This document shows positions 44,643 to 53,902 of a DNA stretch of 61,649 nucleotides, in pieces. Position 1 is the stretch's first letter; each line of letters begins with the position of its first letter. Source of the DNA: Mesorhizobium loti CJ3sym. Its GTDB lineage: Bacteria; Pseudomonadota; Alphaproteobacteria; Rhizobiales; Rhizobiaceae. The notes under the pieces are model-generated. The model had not been told where the DNA came from. It saw only the letters and a list, made by a program, of their open reading frames with translations, and did not search any database. The stretch lies in NCBI RefSeq assembly GCF_000472785.1, contig NZ_AXAL01000033.1, forward strand, positions 195-61,843. The letters run 5' to 3'. The position numbers and the translations under genes were made by a program.

Positions 44643-44944
44643 CCGCTTAAGGCGGCAGCGATAGGATTTGGTACCAGCGCTCGCTCGAATGAGCGCACGC
44701 AGTCAATGCGAATTCCAAGGACTGCTCCTGTGTCTCCACTTTTGGGAAAGACCATTGTAGGTCCAAGGATGCAATTAGGCGCATTGCGGTCCGGCACCTT
44801 TTTCCAGAAGCGGACTGGCAGCTTGCGGGAGGCAGAAGGCGAACGCAGGTATCTAGGCGACACGCATGTTATCTGACGCTGCGTTCTGGCCTATATAGTT
44901 GGCGAGCTGTTCGCAATGACCTTGCGAGTAGTATTGAAACCGCC
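44643..44944. other. Gene-free stretch
   Basis: About 300 bases after the YcaO gene and before the convergent end of the TetR gene. No coding sequence or clear terminator hairpin is visible. Confidence 0.4.
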
Positions 44945-45535
44945 TTAGAGCTCGATATCTGGCATCAGCAGACAGACATAACGCCAGCATATCCGGCGCG
45001 CCCGCTCCAGATCCTCTTCCATATACTCCCCGGCGTTCTGCCAGAAGAAGCCGTCGATGAGCGCGGCGATGCCATCGACGATGTCGTCGACCTCACCGGG
45101 TGGCACCATCTGCTTGACGGCATAGCGGATGTTGGACACGAAGCGCGCGCCGGTGAGGTGGTAGAGGTGCTGGATGCGTGGCTCGGTCTGCGCGGCGATC
45201 ATGAACTGCATCCAGGTTACGGCGCGCTTTGGCACGCCCAGATGCTGCGGCGCAAAGGAGCCGTCGACGATCGCCTTTAGCCTTTGCGCTGGCGTCGGAT
45301 TGGCCGGTGCGAGCTTCAAAATGTCCTGGCGAAATAGGTTGGACAGGTTGCGCATGGCCAGCGCCAGCAGCTCTTCCTTGCTGTCGAAATAGTGGTTGAC
45401 CAGTCCTGCCGACATGCCGGCGCGACGCGCGATGACCGCCATGGTGGCGCCGGACATGCCTTCTTCGCCGACGACGGCAATGGCGGCGTCGACCAGCTCG
45501 TCGCGGCGCATCGCTTTGATGGATCGTTTCGCCAT
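44945..45535 (-). CDS. TetR-family repressor, BetI-like
   Basis: A 196-residue regulator. The helix-turn-helix is in LVDAAIAVVGEEGMSGATMA and AGMSAGLVNHYFDSKEELLA. The ligand domain includes RAVTWMQFMIAAQTEPRIQH. The overall pattern is that of BetI and its relatives. I use the ATG at 45535 (MAKRSIKAMRRDEL). A start at 45574 would lie inside the operator. It diverges from the S15 hydrolase gene, which it probably represses. The inducer is expected to be the imported substrate or its hydrolysis product. Confidence 0.87.
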   Translation of the reverse strand: MAKRSIKAMRRDELVDAAIAVVGEEGMSGATMAVIARRAGMSAGLVNHYFDSKEELLALAMRNLSNLFRQDILKLAPANPTPAQRLKAIVDGSFAPQHLGVPKRAVTWMQFMIAAQTEPRIQHLYHLTGARFVSNIRYAVKQMVPPGEVDDIVDGIAALIDGFFWQNAGEYMEEDLERARRICWRYVCLLMPDIEL

Positions 45536-45553
45536 TGCAAAGCCTTCTCGTTT

Positions 45554-45579
45554 ATATATTGATTGGCCATTCAATATAT
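45554..45579. promoter_or_regulatory. 26-bp palindromic operator between the TetR and hydrolase genes
   Basis: The 26 bases form an inverted repeat with 12 of 13 pairs matched, with core ATTGATTGGCCATTCAAT. It sits 18 bp upstream of the tetR-type start and 32 bp upstream of the hydrolase start. The core resembles BetI boxes known from choline-responsive regulators. Binding here would block both promoters. Confidence 0.75.
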
Positions 45580-45611
45580 CATATCGTCATTCAATCCAAG
45601 CCGGAGTTCAC

Positions 45612-47636
45612 ATGCCCAGCGTCGTCATTTTAGGGGTCAGAACGGTCGAAACCCATTGGATTCCAATGGGAGACGGCCGTAGGCTGGCTGCCCGCCTGTT
45701 CCTGCCTGAAGACGCCGAGGCAAACCCCGTCCCGTTGATCCTCGAATACATACCGTATCGCCGCCGCGACGGCACGCGCACCGGTGACGAGGAGATGCAT
45801 CTGTTCTTTGCCGGCCATGCCTATGCCTGCGCCCGCGTCGATATTGCCGGATGCGGCGATTCCGAGGGCCTGCTCGACGATGAATATGTCAAGCGCGAGC
45901 AGGACGATGCGCTTGAAATTCTCGACCATCTCTGTTCGCAGCCATGGTGCACGGGTGTCGCCGGCATGATCGGCAACAGCTGGGGCGGGTTCTCCGGCCT
46001 GCAGGTCGCGGCGCGCCGGCCGCCTCAACTGAAGGCGATCGTCACCTCGTGCTCGACCGACGACCGCTATGCCTGCGACGCGCATTACAATGGCGGCCTG
46101 GTCATCAACGACAATTTCGGCTGGGGCGGGGCGCTGTTCGGCTATTCCGCGCTGCCGCCGGACCCGGCCGTGGTCGGCGAGGACCGCTGGCGGCAGATGT
46201 GGAAGGACCGGCTCGACGACCACAAGAACCACGCCGCCGAATGGCTGAAGCACCAGCGCCGCGACGCGTTCTGGAAACAGGGTTCGGTCTGCGAGGATTT
46301 CTCGGCCATCGAATGCGCGGTGCTGGCGGTGGGCGGCTATCTCGACGGCTATACGCAGACCATCTTCAGCCTGGTCAAGAACCTCAGGGGATCCGCCAAG
46401 GGCATTTGCGGGCCATGGGGCCACAAGGAGCCGAACTATGGCGTGCCCGGCCCGGCAATGGGCTATCTGCAGGAATGCATCCGCTGGTACGATCACTGGC
46501 TGAAGGGCATCGATAATGGCGCCGACCAGGAACCGGACATGCGCCTCTATCTGATGGACTATGCCCGGCCGCATTCGCATATCGATGTCAGGCCGGGCCG
46601 CTGGCTCGGCTTGCCGCAATGGCCGGCCAGCCAGATCGGCGGCAAGACCTTGTGGCTGAACGGTGATGGCAAGCTTGGCGAAATACAGGCAGCCGGCGAG
46701 GCAAGGTCGACGATTTCCTCGCCGCTCACCACAGGCGTGCAGGGGCAGGAGTGGTGCCCCTATGGCCAGGGCCGCATCTCGGCCGAGGGCGCGCGCGACC
46801 AACGTGCAGACGATGGCGGCTCGCTGTGTTTTGAGAGCGCCGTTATGGACGCCGACCTGCCGCTGGCCGGCATCTCGAAGATCAGGCTGCGTGTCGCGGC
46901 CGACAAGCCGCAGGCGCAGCTTTGCGTGCGGCTGACCGATGTGGCGCCCGACGGCACGTCGGCTTTCATCACCTTCGCGCTGCTCAATTTGGCGCATCGC
47001 GAAAGCCATGAATTTCCCGAGCCGCTAACGCCGGGCCAGTTCGAGAATGTCGAGCTCGACTTCAAGCCGGTGGCGCAAATCATCCCCAGGGGACATCGGC
47101 TGCGCGTGGCGATTTCCTCGTCCTACTGGCCTATGGCGTGGCCGTCGCCGGAGCGCACCATGCTGACCTTCGACCCCACGGGCTGCCGGCTCGATCTCGC
47201 GGTCCTGGCCAGCGAGGAGGGGCTTGCACCGGTCGCTTTCGAGGAGGCGCTGTGGGCCGAACCCCGCCCGGTGACGGTCAAGGAGCCGGCGCGCCAGCTG
47301 CGCTCGCTGACCACGGACCTGCCGACCGAACGCACCGAGCTGACGGCGCTGTCGGATGACGGCCGTTTCGTGTTCGAGGAGACCGGCACCGAGATCACCT
47401 CCTGGCGCCGCAAGGTCTACGGCATCTCGGACAACGACCCGGCCAGCTGCGCCACGACGGTGACCTGCCATGAGGAGTTGACGCGGCCGGACTGGAACGC
47501 GCGGGTCGATTGCGAAATCAGCTTCAGCTGCGACCGCGACAATTTCTACGCAAGCGGCTGGGTCAAGGCTTACGAGCGCGGAACGATCTTTGCCGAGAGG
47601 ACTTACGACGAGGTCATTCCACGCGACTGCAAGTAA
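45612..47636 (+). CDS. CocE/NonD (S15) family alpha/beta hydrolase
   Basis: A 674-residue hydrolase of the X-Pro dipeptidyl-peptidase/cocaine-esterase group. The nucleophile is in IGNSWGGFSGLQ, the acid probably in GGYLDGYTQ and the histidine in GPWGHKEP. The C-terminal jelly-roll domain contains LRLRVAAD-type strands and PRGHRLRVAISSSYWP. There is no signal peptide, so it acts in the cytoplasm on an imported ester or amide. ATG 45612 is 76 bp from the divergent repressor gene. The downstream Dpp/Opp-type importer fits a peptide-like or aminoacyl substrate. Confidence 0.88.
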   Translation: MPSVVILGVRTVETHWIPMGDGRRLAARLFLPEDAEANPVPLILEYIPYRRRDGTRTGDEEMHLFFAGHAYACARVDIAGCGDSEGLLDDEYVKREQDDALEILDHLCSQPWCTGVAGMIGNSWGGFSGLQVAARRPPQLKAIVTSCSTDDRYACDAHYNGGLVINDNFGWGGALFGYSALPPDPAVVGEDRWRQMWKDRLDDHKNHAAEWLKHQRRDAFWKQGSVCEDFSAIECAVLAVGGYLDGYTQTIFSLVKNLRGSAKGICGPWGHKEPNYGVPGPAMGYLQECIRWYDHWLKGIDNGADQEPDMRLYLMDYARPHSHIDVRPGRWLGLPQWPASQIGGKTLWLNGDGKLGEIQAAGEARSTISSPLTTGVQGQEWCPYGQGRISAEGARDQRADDGGSLCFESAVMDADLPLAGISKIRLRVAADKPQAQLCVRLTDVAPDGTSAFITFALLNLAHRESHEFPEPLTPGQFENVELDFKPVAQIIPRGHRLRVAISSSYWPMAWPSPERTMLTFDPTGCRLDLAVLASEEGLAPVAFEEALWAEPRPVTVKEPARQLRSLTTDLPTERTELTALSDDGRFVFEETGTEITSWRRKVYGISDNDPASCATTVTCHEELTRPDWNARVDCEISFSCDRDNFYASGWVKAYERGTIFAERTYDEVIPRDCK

Positions 47637-47669
47637 TCGATGAGATAACCAACCAAAAAAGGGAACAAA

Positions 47670-49211
47670 ATGCGCATGAAACTCGACCGCAGAACTTTCC
47701 TTGCCGGCTCTTCGGCCTTGGCGATCCTGCCTTACTCGCGCTTTGCCTTTGCCGCCGACCGAACCAACCCGATCATCGCGCTCGATGCCGATATCGGCAA
47801 TCTCGATCCGGGCAACCGTGTCGGCACCACCGAGGGCAACATCATTCGCGCGGTGTGCCAGACGCTGGTGCGCTTCGAGCCGGGCAAGACCAGCTGGATC
47901 AACGACGCGGCTAAGGAGATCAAGCAGATTTCCGACACCGAATTCGATTTCGAGCTCAACCCCGGCCAGATGTTCACCGGCGGTTATGGCGAGATGACGG
48001 CCGACGACGTCAAGTTCACCTATGACCGCTACATCAACGGCGACAAGAACGGCAAGAAGCTCGCCTATGCCGACGATCTGGAAGCGCTGAAATCGGTCGA
48101 GGTCACCGGCAAATACACCGGCAAGCTGATCCTCAAGCATCCGTCGGCAGCACTTTGGCTGATCGGCATCTGCGATGCCTCGGGCGCGATCCTGTCGAAG
48201 AAGGCGACCGAAGCGCTGGGCGACAAGATCGCCACGACGCTGGTCGGTTCGGGTCCGATGGTGCTCAAGGAATGGCGGCCGAAGGAGCAGTTCGTGCTCG
48301 CCGCCAATCCCGACTACAAGGGACCTTACAAGGCGCATTTCGAGGAGATCACCGGCAAGATCATCCCTGAGCACAAGACCGCCTTCCTGTCGTACCAGGC
48401 GAAAGAACTTGACTTCACCGCTTTCGATGGCGACCAGCTCGCAGCCGCGAAGGGCTTGCCGGACACCAAGGTGATCGACATTCCCGGCATCGACTACACC
48501 TGGATCGGCATCAATGTGGTGAAAGGCGATCTCGCCGACCTCAAAGTGCGCCAGGCGATCCGCTACGCGATCGATGTCGACGCCATCATCCAGGGCGCCT
48601 ATTCCGGCGCCACCTCACGCGCCAAGACGCTGCTGGCGCCAGGCCTGCTCGGCAACTGGGCCGACGCGCCCCTCTACACAAGGGATGTCGCCAAGGCGCA
48701 GCAGCTCTTGAGCGAGGCCGGCAAGTCCAACCTGACCTTCACCTTCACCTGCATGAACGACGCGACGTCGCTGGCCGTGGCCCAAATCGCGCAGGCCAAC
48801 CTTGCCGAAGTCGGCATCACGCTCACCATCAATGCCATGGATTCCGGCGCCTACTGGGCGCTCGGCGCCGGCGATGCCAGCAAGGATCTCGAACTGACGC
48901 TGATCCCCTATACGTCGAAGTTCGACCCGAGCTTCCAGACGCAGTGGTTCCTCGCCAGCCAGATCGGCCTCTGGAACTGGCAGCGCTGGAACAGCCCCGA
49001 ATTCGACAAGCTGCACCAAGAAGGGCTGGAGACGCTGGACAAGGCCAAGCGCGAGGACATCTACATCAAGATGCAGAAACTGCTCGATGAATCGGCTTCC
49101 TGCATCTGGATCACGCATGGCCGCAACTTCTTCGTCGACGCGGCCTGGCTGAAGCCGGTGTTCCTGCCCAACGGTAAGGACTGGCAGTTCGAGTTTTTTG
49201 ACAAGGCGTAA
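47670..49211 (+). CDS. Dpp/Opp-type ABC transporter substrate-binding protein
   Basis: A 513-residue family 5 solute-binding protein. The N-terminus MRMKLDRRTFLAGSSALAIL has a twin-arginine motif (DRRTFLAG), so Tat export is likely. Core motifs include ALDADIGNLDPGNRVGTTEG and LVGSGPMVLKEWRPKEQFVL, then DLKVRQAIRYAIDVD. It follows the hydrolase gene by 33 bp. Specificity (peptide, opine or other) cannot be read from the sequence. Confidence 0.9.
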   Translation: MRMKLDRRTFLAGSSALAILPYSRFAFAADRTNPIIALDADIGNLDPGNRVGTTEGNIIRAVCQTLVRFEPGKTSWINDAAKEIKQISDTEFDFELNPGQMFTGGYGEMTADDVKFTYDRYINGDKNGKKLAYADDLEALKSVEVTGKYTGKLILKHPSAALWLIGICDASGAILSKKATEALGDKIATTLVGSGPMVLKEWRPKEQFVLAANPDYKGPYKAHFEEITGKIIPEHKTAFLSYQAKELDFTAFDGDQLAAAKGLPDTKVIDIPGIDYTWIGINVVKGDLADLKVRQAIRYAIDVDAIIQGAYSGATSRAKTLLAPGLLGNWADAPLYTRDVAKAQQLLSEAGKSNLTFTFTCMNDATSLAVAQIAQANLAEVGITLTINAMDSGAYWALGAGDASKDLELTLIPYTSKFDPSFQTQWFLASQIGLWNWQRWNSPEFDKLHQEGLETLDKAKREDIYIKMQKLLDESASCIWITHGRNFFVDAAWLKPVFLPNGKDWQFEFFDKA

Positions 49212-49256
49212 GGGTAGGGGACGAAACGTCGGCGCCCCTCACGGTCTTGCCGGCTT

Positions 49257-49312
49257 CTCTCTCCCCGTAAACGGGGAGAGAGAAGGCGGCAGCCAAATGA
49301 GGGGCAGCGCCA
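49257..49312. repeat. RIME-like palindrome element, second copy
   Basis: In the 175-bp gap between the binding protein and first permease gene, CTCTCTCCCCGT pairs with ACGGGGAGAGAG around AA. It is followed by ATGAGGGGCAGCGCCAGC, nearly the same as ATGAGGGGCGGCGCCAGC at 12.22 kb. This is a partial copy of the element found in the ehu operon, again between a binding-protein gene and permease genes. Confidence 0.7.
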
Positions 49313-49386
49313 GCCTCCACCATTGGCCCATCTCCAGTTAGGTTGAAGCCATTGACCAACCTCGACGAACCGGACTTGCTGCGTCC

Positions 49387-50352
49387 ATGACCAGAGCGCG
49401 ACGCATCGCCGCCTTCATCGCCAGCCGCCTAGCCTCGGTGGTGCTGACCATTGCCGGCGCCACGCTGCTTCTGTTCCTGATGGTGCGGCTGGTGCCGGGC
49501 GACTTCGCCTCGGTGATGCTGGGTCCCAGGGCAACGCCGGAGCTGCGTGCGCAGATCATTCATGACATGGGTCTCGACCGCGGCATGCTCGCACAGCTCT
49601 GGCTGTTCGCCAGCCATGCCGCGACCGGCAATTTTGGCGAGGATGTCGTGTCGCACCGGCCGATCCTCGACATCGTGCTGGAGGTCATCCCCAACACGTT
49701 GGCATTGGCTTTCAGCGCGCTGGCTCTGGCGCTGCTGGTCGGCATACCCATTGGCGTCATTGCCGCGCTGAAGCCGGGCTCGTGGCTGGACAGCGGGCTG
49801 GCGCTGCTGTCGATCTCCTTCATCACCACGCCGACGCTGGTGGTATCGGTAATCCTGTTCCTGATCTTCGCCATCGGCCTGCACTGGCTGCCGGTGGCGG
49901 GCGCCGGCGCGCCCGGCGACAGCGTCGACCGGCTGCGGCATCTGATCCTGCCCTCGGTGGCGCTGGCGCTGGGCTGGGTCGGCTACATCTCGCGGCTGAT
50001 CCGCGCCGCATTGCTGGACACGCTGGCGGAGCTGCATGTGCGCACGCTGCGCGCCTATGGCGTCTCGGAATACCGCATTGTCGGCCTCTATGCGCTGAAG
50101 CTTGCGCTGGTACCGGTCGTGTCGATCCTCGGCATCGGGCTCGGCGACCTGATCGGCAGTTCCGTCGTCGTCGAGATCATCTTCGCCCGCTCCGGCATCG
50201 GCAGCCTGATCTTCAATTCGATCGCGCAGCGCAATTACCCCGTGGTGCAGGCCTGCGTGGTGTTCATTGTCGCCTTCTACATCGTCGCCAACCTCGTGGT
50301 TGACATGATCAACGCATTGCTCGACCCCCGTATCGCGGCGGGCCGCGGATGA
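49387..50352 (+). CDS. Dpp/Opp-type ABC transporter permease (DppB-like)
   Basis: A 321-residue inner-membrane protein with six expected membrane segments. The start LVLTIAGATLLLFL-type region, ALLVGIPIGVIAAL and the EAA loop ALLDTLAELHVRTLRAYGVS are typical of DppB/OppB. The end LVVDMINALLDPRIAAGRG matches the family. It overlaps the next permease gene by four bases. Confidence 0.9.
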   Translation: MTRARRIAAFIASRLASVVLTIAGATLLLFLMVRLVPGDFASVMLGPRATPELRAQIIHDMGLDRGMLAQLWLFASHAATGNFGEDVVSHRPILDIVLEVIPNTLALAFSALALALLVGIPIGVIAALKPGSWLDSGLALLSISFITTPTLVVSVILFLIFAIGLHWLPVAGAGAPGDSVDRLRHLILPSVALALGWVGYISRLIRAALLDTLAELHVRTLRAYGVSEYRIVGLYALKLALVPVVSILGIGLGDLIGSSVVVEIIFARSGIGSLIFNSIAQRNYPVVQACVVFIVAFYIVANLVVDMINALLDPRIAAGRG

Positions 50353-51191
50353 GCGGCTTTTTCGCGACGCTCAAACGCATCGGTTCGGAGCGCGACGGGT
50401 GGCTCGGGCTGGCGTTTACGCTCGCCATTCTGGTGTTCGCCCTGATCGGGCCGCTGGTCGGCCCCGACCCCAACGCCATCGACATCAAAGCCCGCTTCGC
50501 CGCACCGGAGTTGGCGCATCTTCTGGGCACCGACAATCTCGGCCGCGACCTTGCGGCGCGCACGTCGGTCGGGACGCGCTATGCGCTGACGCTTGCGGTG
50601 ATGATCGTCGTGATCTCGTCCATCATCGGTTCGCTGATCGGCATTGTCGCCGGCATTGCCGGTGGCTGGGTCGACAGGGCGGTGACGGCTGTCTTCGACA
50701 TCGTCAACGCCTTTCCACCGCTGATCCTGGCCTTCGCGCTGATCGCGCTCTACGGCAAGGGCTCGGCCACCTTCGTGCTGCTGGTTACCGTCGTCTTCAT
50801 TCCGCAGTTCGGCCGCATGGCGCGGGCGCGGGCGCAGACGCTGCGCAATCTCTCCTTCATCGAGGCAGAGCGGATGCTGGCGGTCCATCCCGTCACCATC
50901 GTGGTCAGGCACTACCTGCCCAATGTCGCCGGGCCGATCATCGTGCTGGCCAGCATGAACCTGCCGGTGGTGATCGCCTTCGAGGCGTCGCTGTCCTTCC
51001 TCGGCTTTGGCGTGCAGCCGCCAAATTCCTCGCTTGGCACGCTGATCAAGGACGGCTTCGTCTCGATCAACCAGTCATGGTGGCCGACAGTTGCAGCCGC
51101 CCTGGTTCTGGCCATCGCCACGCTCGGCGCGACGCTGCTCGGCGAAGCGCTGCGGCGCGTCATCGATCCCAAATCGACGGGAGCACGTTGA
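50349..51191 (+). CDS. Dpp/Opp-type ABC transporter permease (DppC-like)
   Basis: A 280-residue permease. LLGTDNLGRDLAARTSVGTR is the characteristic early motif of DppC/OppC. GVQPPNSSLGTLIKDGFVSI is the conserved late segment. Membrane segments are regular. Its stop codon overlaps the ATG of the following ATPase gene by one base. Confidence 0.9.
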   Translation: MSGFFATLKRIGSERDGWLGLAFTLAILVFALIGPLVGPDPNAIDIKARFAAPELAHLLGTDNLGRDLAARTSVGTRYALTLAVMIVVISSIIGSLIGIVAGIAGGWVDRAVTAVFDIVNAFPPLILAFALIALYGKGSATFVLLVTVVFIPQFGRMARARAQTLRNLSFIEAERMLAVHPVTIVVRHYLPNVAGPIIVLASMNLPVVIAFEASLSFLGFGVQPPNSSLGTLIKDGFVSINQSWWPTVAAALVLAIATLGATLLGEALRRVIDPKSTGAR

Positions 51192-52180
51192 TGGCGATTT
51201 CGCTGCGCGATTTGTCGGTCGACTACAGCTTACAGCAAGGCACCGCGCATGCGCTGCGTGGTGTGTCGCTCGACATAAAGAAAGGCGAAATGCTGGGGCT
51301 GGTCGGCGAGTCCGGCAGCGGCAAATCCACTGTCGCCTTCGCGCTGATGGGCCTGCTTGCCAACAATGCCCGAGTGACCTTAGGCACGGCGACAATCGAC
51401 GGCAAGAATTTCGACCTGACCAAGCGCAACGCAACGGCTGCCTTGCGCGGTCGTGGCATGGCGATGATTTTTCAGGACCCGATGCTGTCGCTCAATCCGG
51501 TGTTCACCATCGGCACGCAGCTTGGCGAAGTGCTGCGCCGGCGTGCCCCCGGCAGCGACCGCAAGACTCGCGTCGCGATGGCTGAAGACGCGCTGGCCAA
51601 GGTCAAGCTCAGCAACCCGGCGCGGCGCATGAACCAGTATCCGCATGAGCTTTCCGGCGGCATGCGCCAGCGCGTGGTGATCGCCATGGCGCTGCTCTCG
51701 GAACCGGCGTTGCTGATCGCCGACGAGCCGACCACGGCGCTCGACGTCACCGTCGAGGCGCAGATCATGCGCGAGATCATCGGCCTGCGCGACCGCGTCG
51801 GCTGCGCGGTGCTGTTGATCACCCACAGCCTTGGCCTCGTCACCGAATATTGCGACGCGATTTCCGTGCTCTATGCCGGCGAGAAGCTGGAAAGCGGCAC
51901 GGTGAAAGCGGTGCAGCGCCAGCCCGGCCATCCCTATACGCGCATGCTGTTCGACTGCGAGGTGCCGATCGATCGCGAGCGCCATGCCGATGCCTCGCAG
52001 AACAGCTTCACGGTGATATCAGGCGATCTGCCCGACCCGCGCCGGCGGCCACCCGGCTGCATCTTCAACGGGCGCTGCGATGTCTCCTTCGCGGAGTGTG
52101 CGGTCGTCAATCCCGGCGATTATCCCGTCGGTGATGACGCCGGACACAGCGCCCGCTGCCTGCGGCTGGCGACGCCATGA
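51191..52180 (+). CDS. Dpp/Opp-type ABC transporter ATPase (DppD-like)
   Basis: A 329-residue ATPase. Walker A GESGSGKST, signature LSGGMRQRVVIAMALL and Walker B LLIADEPTTALDVT are intact. The oligopeptide-family C-terminal region has CIFNGRCDVSFAEC, whose cysteines fit the usual CxxRC-like cluster. I use ATG 51191 (MAISLRDLSVDYSL). It overlaps dppF by four bases. Confidence 0.9.
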   Translation: MAISLRDLSVDYSLQQGTAHALRGVSLDIKKGEMLGLVGESGSGKSTVAFALMGLLANNARVTLGTATIDGKNFDLTKRNATAALRGRGMAMIFQDPMLSLNPVFTIGTQLGEVLRRRAPGSDRKTRVAMAEDALAKVKLSNPARRMNQYPHELSGGMRQRVVIAMALLSEPALLIADEPTTALDVTVEAQIMREIIGLRDRVGCAVLLITHSLGLVTEYCDAISVLYAGEKLESGTVKAVQRQPGHPYTRMLFDCEVPIDRERHADASQNSFTVISGDLPDPRRRPPGCIFNGRCDVSFAECAVVNPGDYPVGDDAGHSARCLRLATP

Positions 52181-52944
52181 CCGACGCGATCGCGATCAGC
52201 AATGCACAATTGCGCTTCGGCGAGACCGCCGCGCTCGACGGCGTGTCGCTCACCATTCCGCAAGGCACATGCTTTGGCATTGTCGGCGAATCTGGTTCCG
52301 GCAAGACGACGCTGATGCGCGCCGTGCTCGGCCTGCAAAAACTCGACCAGGGCGAAATCCGCATCCTCGGCAAGCCGCTGGTTCACGGCCGCGCGGCGCT
52401 GAGGGAACGCGCCAGTTTCATCCAGCCGATCTTCCAGGATCCGGCCGCCTCGCTGTCGCCGCGCAGCCGCATCCGCACGCTGATGAACGAGGTCGGCACG
52501 GTGCTGCGCGAGCCGCATGCGGCAACGCATGAGCGGCTCGCCGTCATCCTGGGCCGCCTCAGCCTGCCGCCTGGTGTCATCGACAAATATCCGCACGAGA
52601 TCAGTGGCGGCCAGGCGCGGCGCGTGGCGATCGCCCGGGCGCTGCTGATGAAGCCGTCGATCCTGATCGCCGATGAACCCACCGCAGGTCTTGATGTCTC
52701 CGTACAGGGCGACCTACTCAACCTGTTGCAGGACATCAGGCGGTCGCAAAACATCACGCTGGTGGTGATCAGCCACAATCTGGCGATCATGCGGCTGATT
52801 GCAGAAAATGCCGTCGTCATGCGCGCGGGCAATGTGATCGAAGGCGGTGAGGTTGGATCGTTATTCGGATCACCCCAAGAGGTCTATACCCGCGATTTGC
52901 TCGCGGCCTGGCCGAGCATAAGGGCGGTCAACACAAAGGGATAA
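52177..52944 (+). CDS. Dpp/Opp-type ABC transporter ATPase (DppF-like)
   Basis: A 255-residue ATPase. Walker A GESGSGKTT, signature ISGGQARRVAIARALL and Walker B ILIADEPTAGLDVS are present. It is shorter than many DppF proteins because it lacks the C-terminal extension with the cysteine cluster. It is the last gene of the hydrolase-transporter operon. Confidence 0.9.
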   Translation: MTDAIAISNAQLRFGETAALDGVSLTIPQGTCFGIVGESGSGKTTLMRAVLGLQKLDQGEIRILGKPLVHGRAALRERASFIQPIFQDPAASLSPRSRIRTLMNEVGTVLREPHAATHERLAVILGRLSLPPGVIDKYPHEISGGQARRVAIARALLMKPSILIADEPTAGLDVSVQGDLLNLLQDIRRSQNITLVVISHNLAIMRLIAENAVVMRAGNVIEGGEVGSLFGSPQEVYTRDLLAAWPSIRAVNTKG

Positions 52945-53565
52945 CCCTCGTGCTGGATTAGACGGACCATTGCGGTGGGTCATTCAAATTTGCATCTTGG
53001 ACGGTCGCGTGCGCATTCGGTCAATCCCCAAGATGACAGCGCCACCGAGTTCCGTACCTAGATCCACTCGTACGGAGAACCAGCATCGACTTAGCGTAAC
53101 CGAGACACCCCAAGGAGCCCAAAATGTTTGCTTTCGGGCAACTGCAAAACTCAACTCTTTGGCCGAGATTAGGCGCATTGCTGCCTTCGCAACGCGACAA
53201 TGAAAAGGTCACCGTTGGGTCGAACTCCGTCTTTCGGAGCGGTTTGGGTTTTGGGCGAGAGCGGCGGCAATCAGGGTCCTGAACGTGAACGGCGGCGCGC
53301 ACAAAGCCACTATAACTCCGCCAAGGACAAACCCCGGTCGAGCGTCCTACGATGGCACTTTGCCTGTGTTTTCTTAGCCTCGCAGGTGTGGCCTTAAGTC
53401 GCAAACTACGGGCTTCAGAAATGGGGCGTCGGGCTTCATTGACAGCGCGACAAGCACCATTTGGTGATCCAAAGCCCTCCAAAACGAGAGAAGCTCGCCC
53501 AGGCGCGGTCGCACTGCGGTCGTCAGCCAGCAATGGCTATGAACTAAAGGAACCTGGAAACCATC
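52945..53565. other. Gene-free stretch
   Basis: About 620 bases with only short overlapping frames on both strands. A 170-residue minus-strand frame at 53021-53533 has mixed arginine/serine composition and no motif. I see no terminator with a clear T-run after the transporter operon. Confidence 0.4.
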
Positions 53566-53799
53566 ATGCCTGAAAATATCAGACTAACGTCGAGAGACGT
53601 CCCCCTCATTCAGCTCGGCGTATATCAGTGCCGCTTCCCGGTGAGCGAAGACCCGTCAGTACCTGGCGGCTACCGTTTTTGTGCCGGGCCAACTTCGCCT
53701 GATCGCGTCTACTGCGATCACCACCACAGCATCGTGACTGCCGTCGACCCTCGTCGGGCCCGCTCGGGCCTCCATTTGCCCCAACGGCGCGCCGCGTAG
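53566..53799 (+). CDS. GcrA C-terminal-domain-like small protein
   Basis: A 77-residue protein. The segment PLIQLGVYQCRFPVSEDP, followed by YRFCAGPTSPDRVYCDHHHS, matches the C-terminal part of GcrA, the cell-cycle transcription factor of alphaproteobacteria, with the pattern CRxP ... FC ... YCxxH. The N-terminal DNA-binding helix-turn-helix of GcrA is absent. In GcrA this end contacts RNA polymerase sigma factor, so the protein might compete with or modify that contact. AAAGGAA lies about 17 bp upstream of the ATG. A full-length gcrA is expected elsewhere in the genome. Confidence 0.72.
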   Translation: MPENIRLTSRDVPLIQLGVYQCRFPVSEDPSVPGGYRFCAGPTSPDRVYCDHHHSIVTAVDPRRARSGLHLPQRRAA

Positions 53800-53902
53800 A
53801 TTACATCTTGTTGGGCTGAGCCCTCCGCGCGCTGGCAGTCGGCGTCACCTCATCGGCTATGATGTTGTCCTCAAATCTCTTTTGCAATTCGGCAACCCCA
53901 TT

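Noticed and set aside
45630..47009. Long minus-strand open frame opposite the S15 hydrolase
   Set aside because: The plus strand carries a clear catalytic triad. The antisense frame has no motif.
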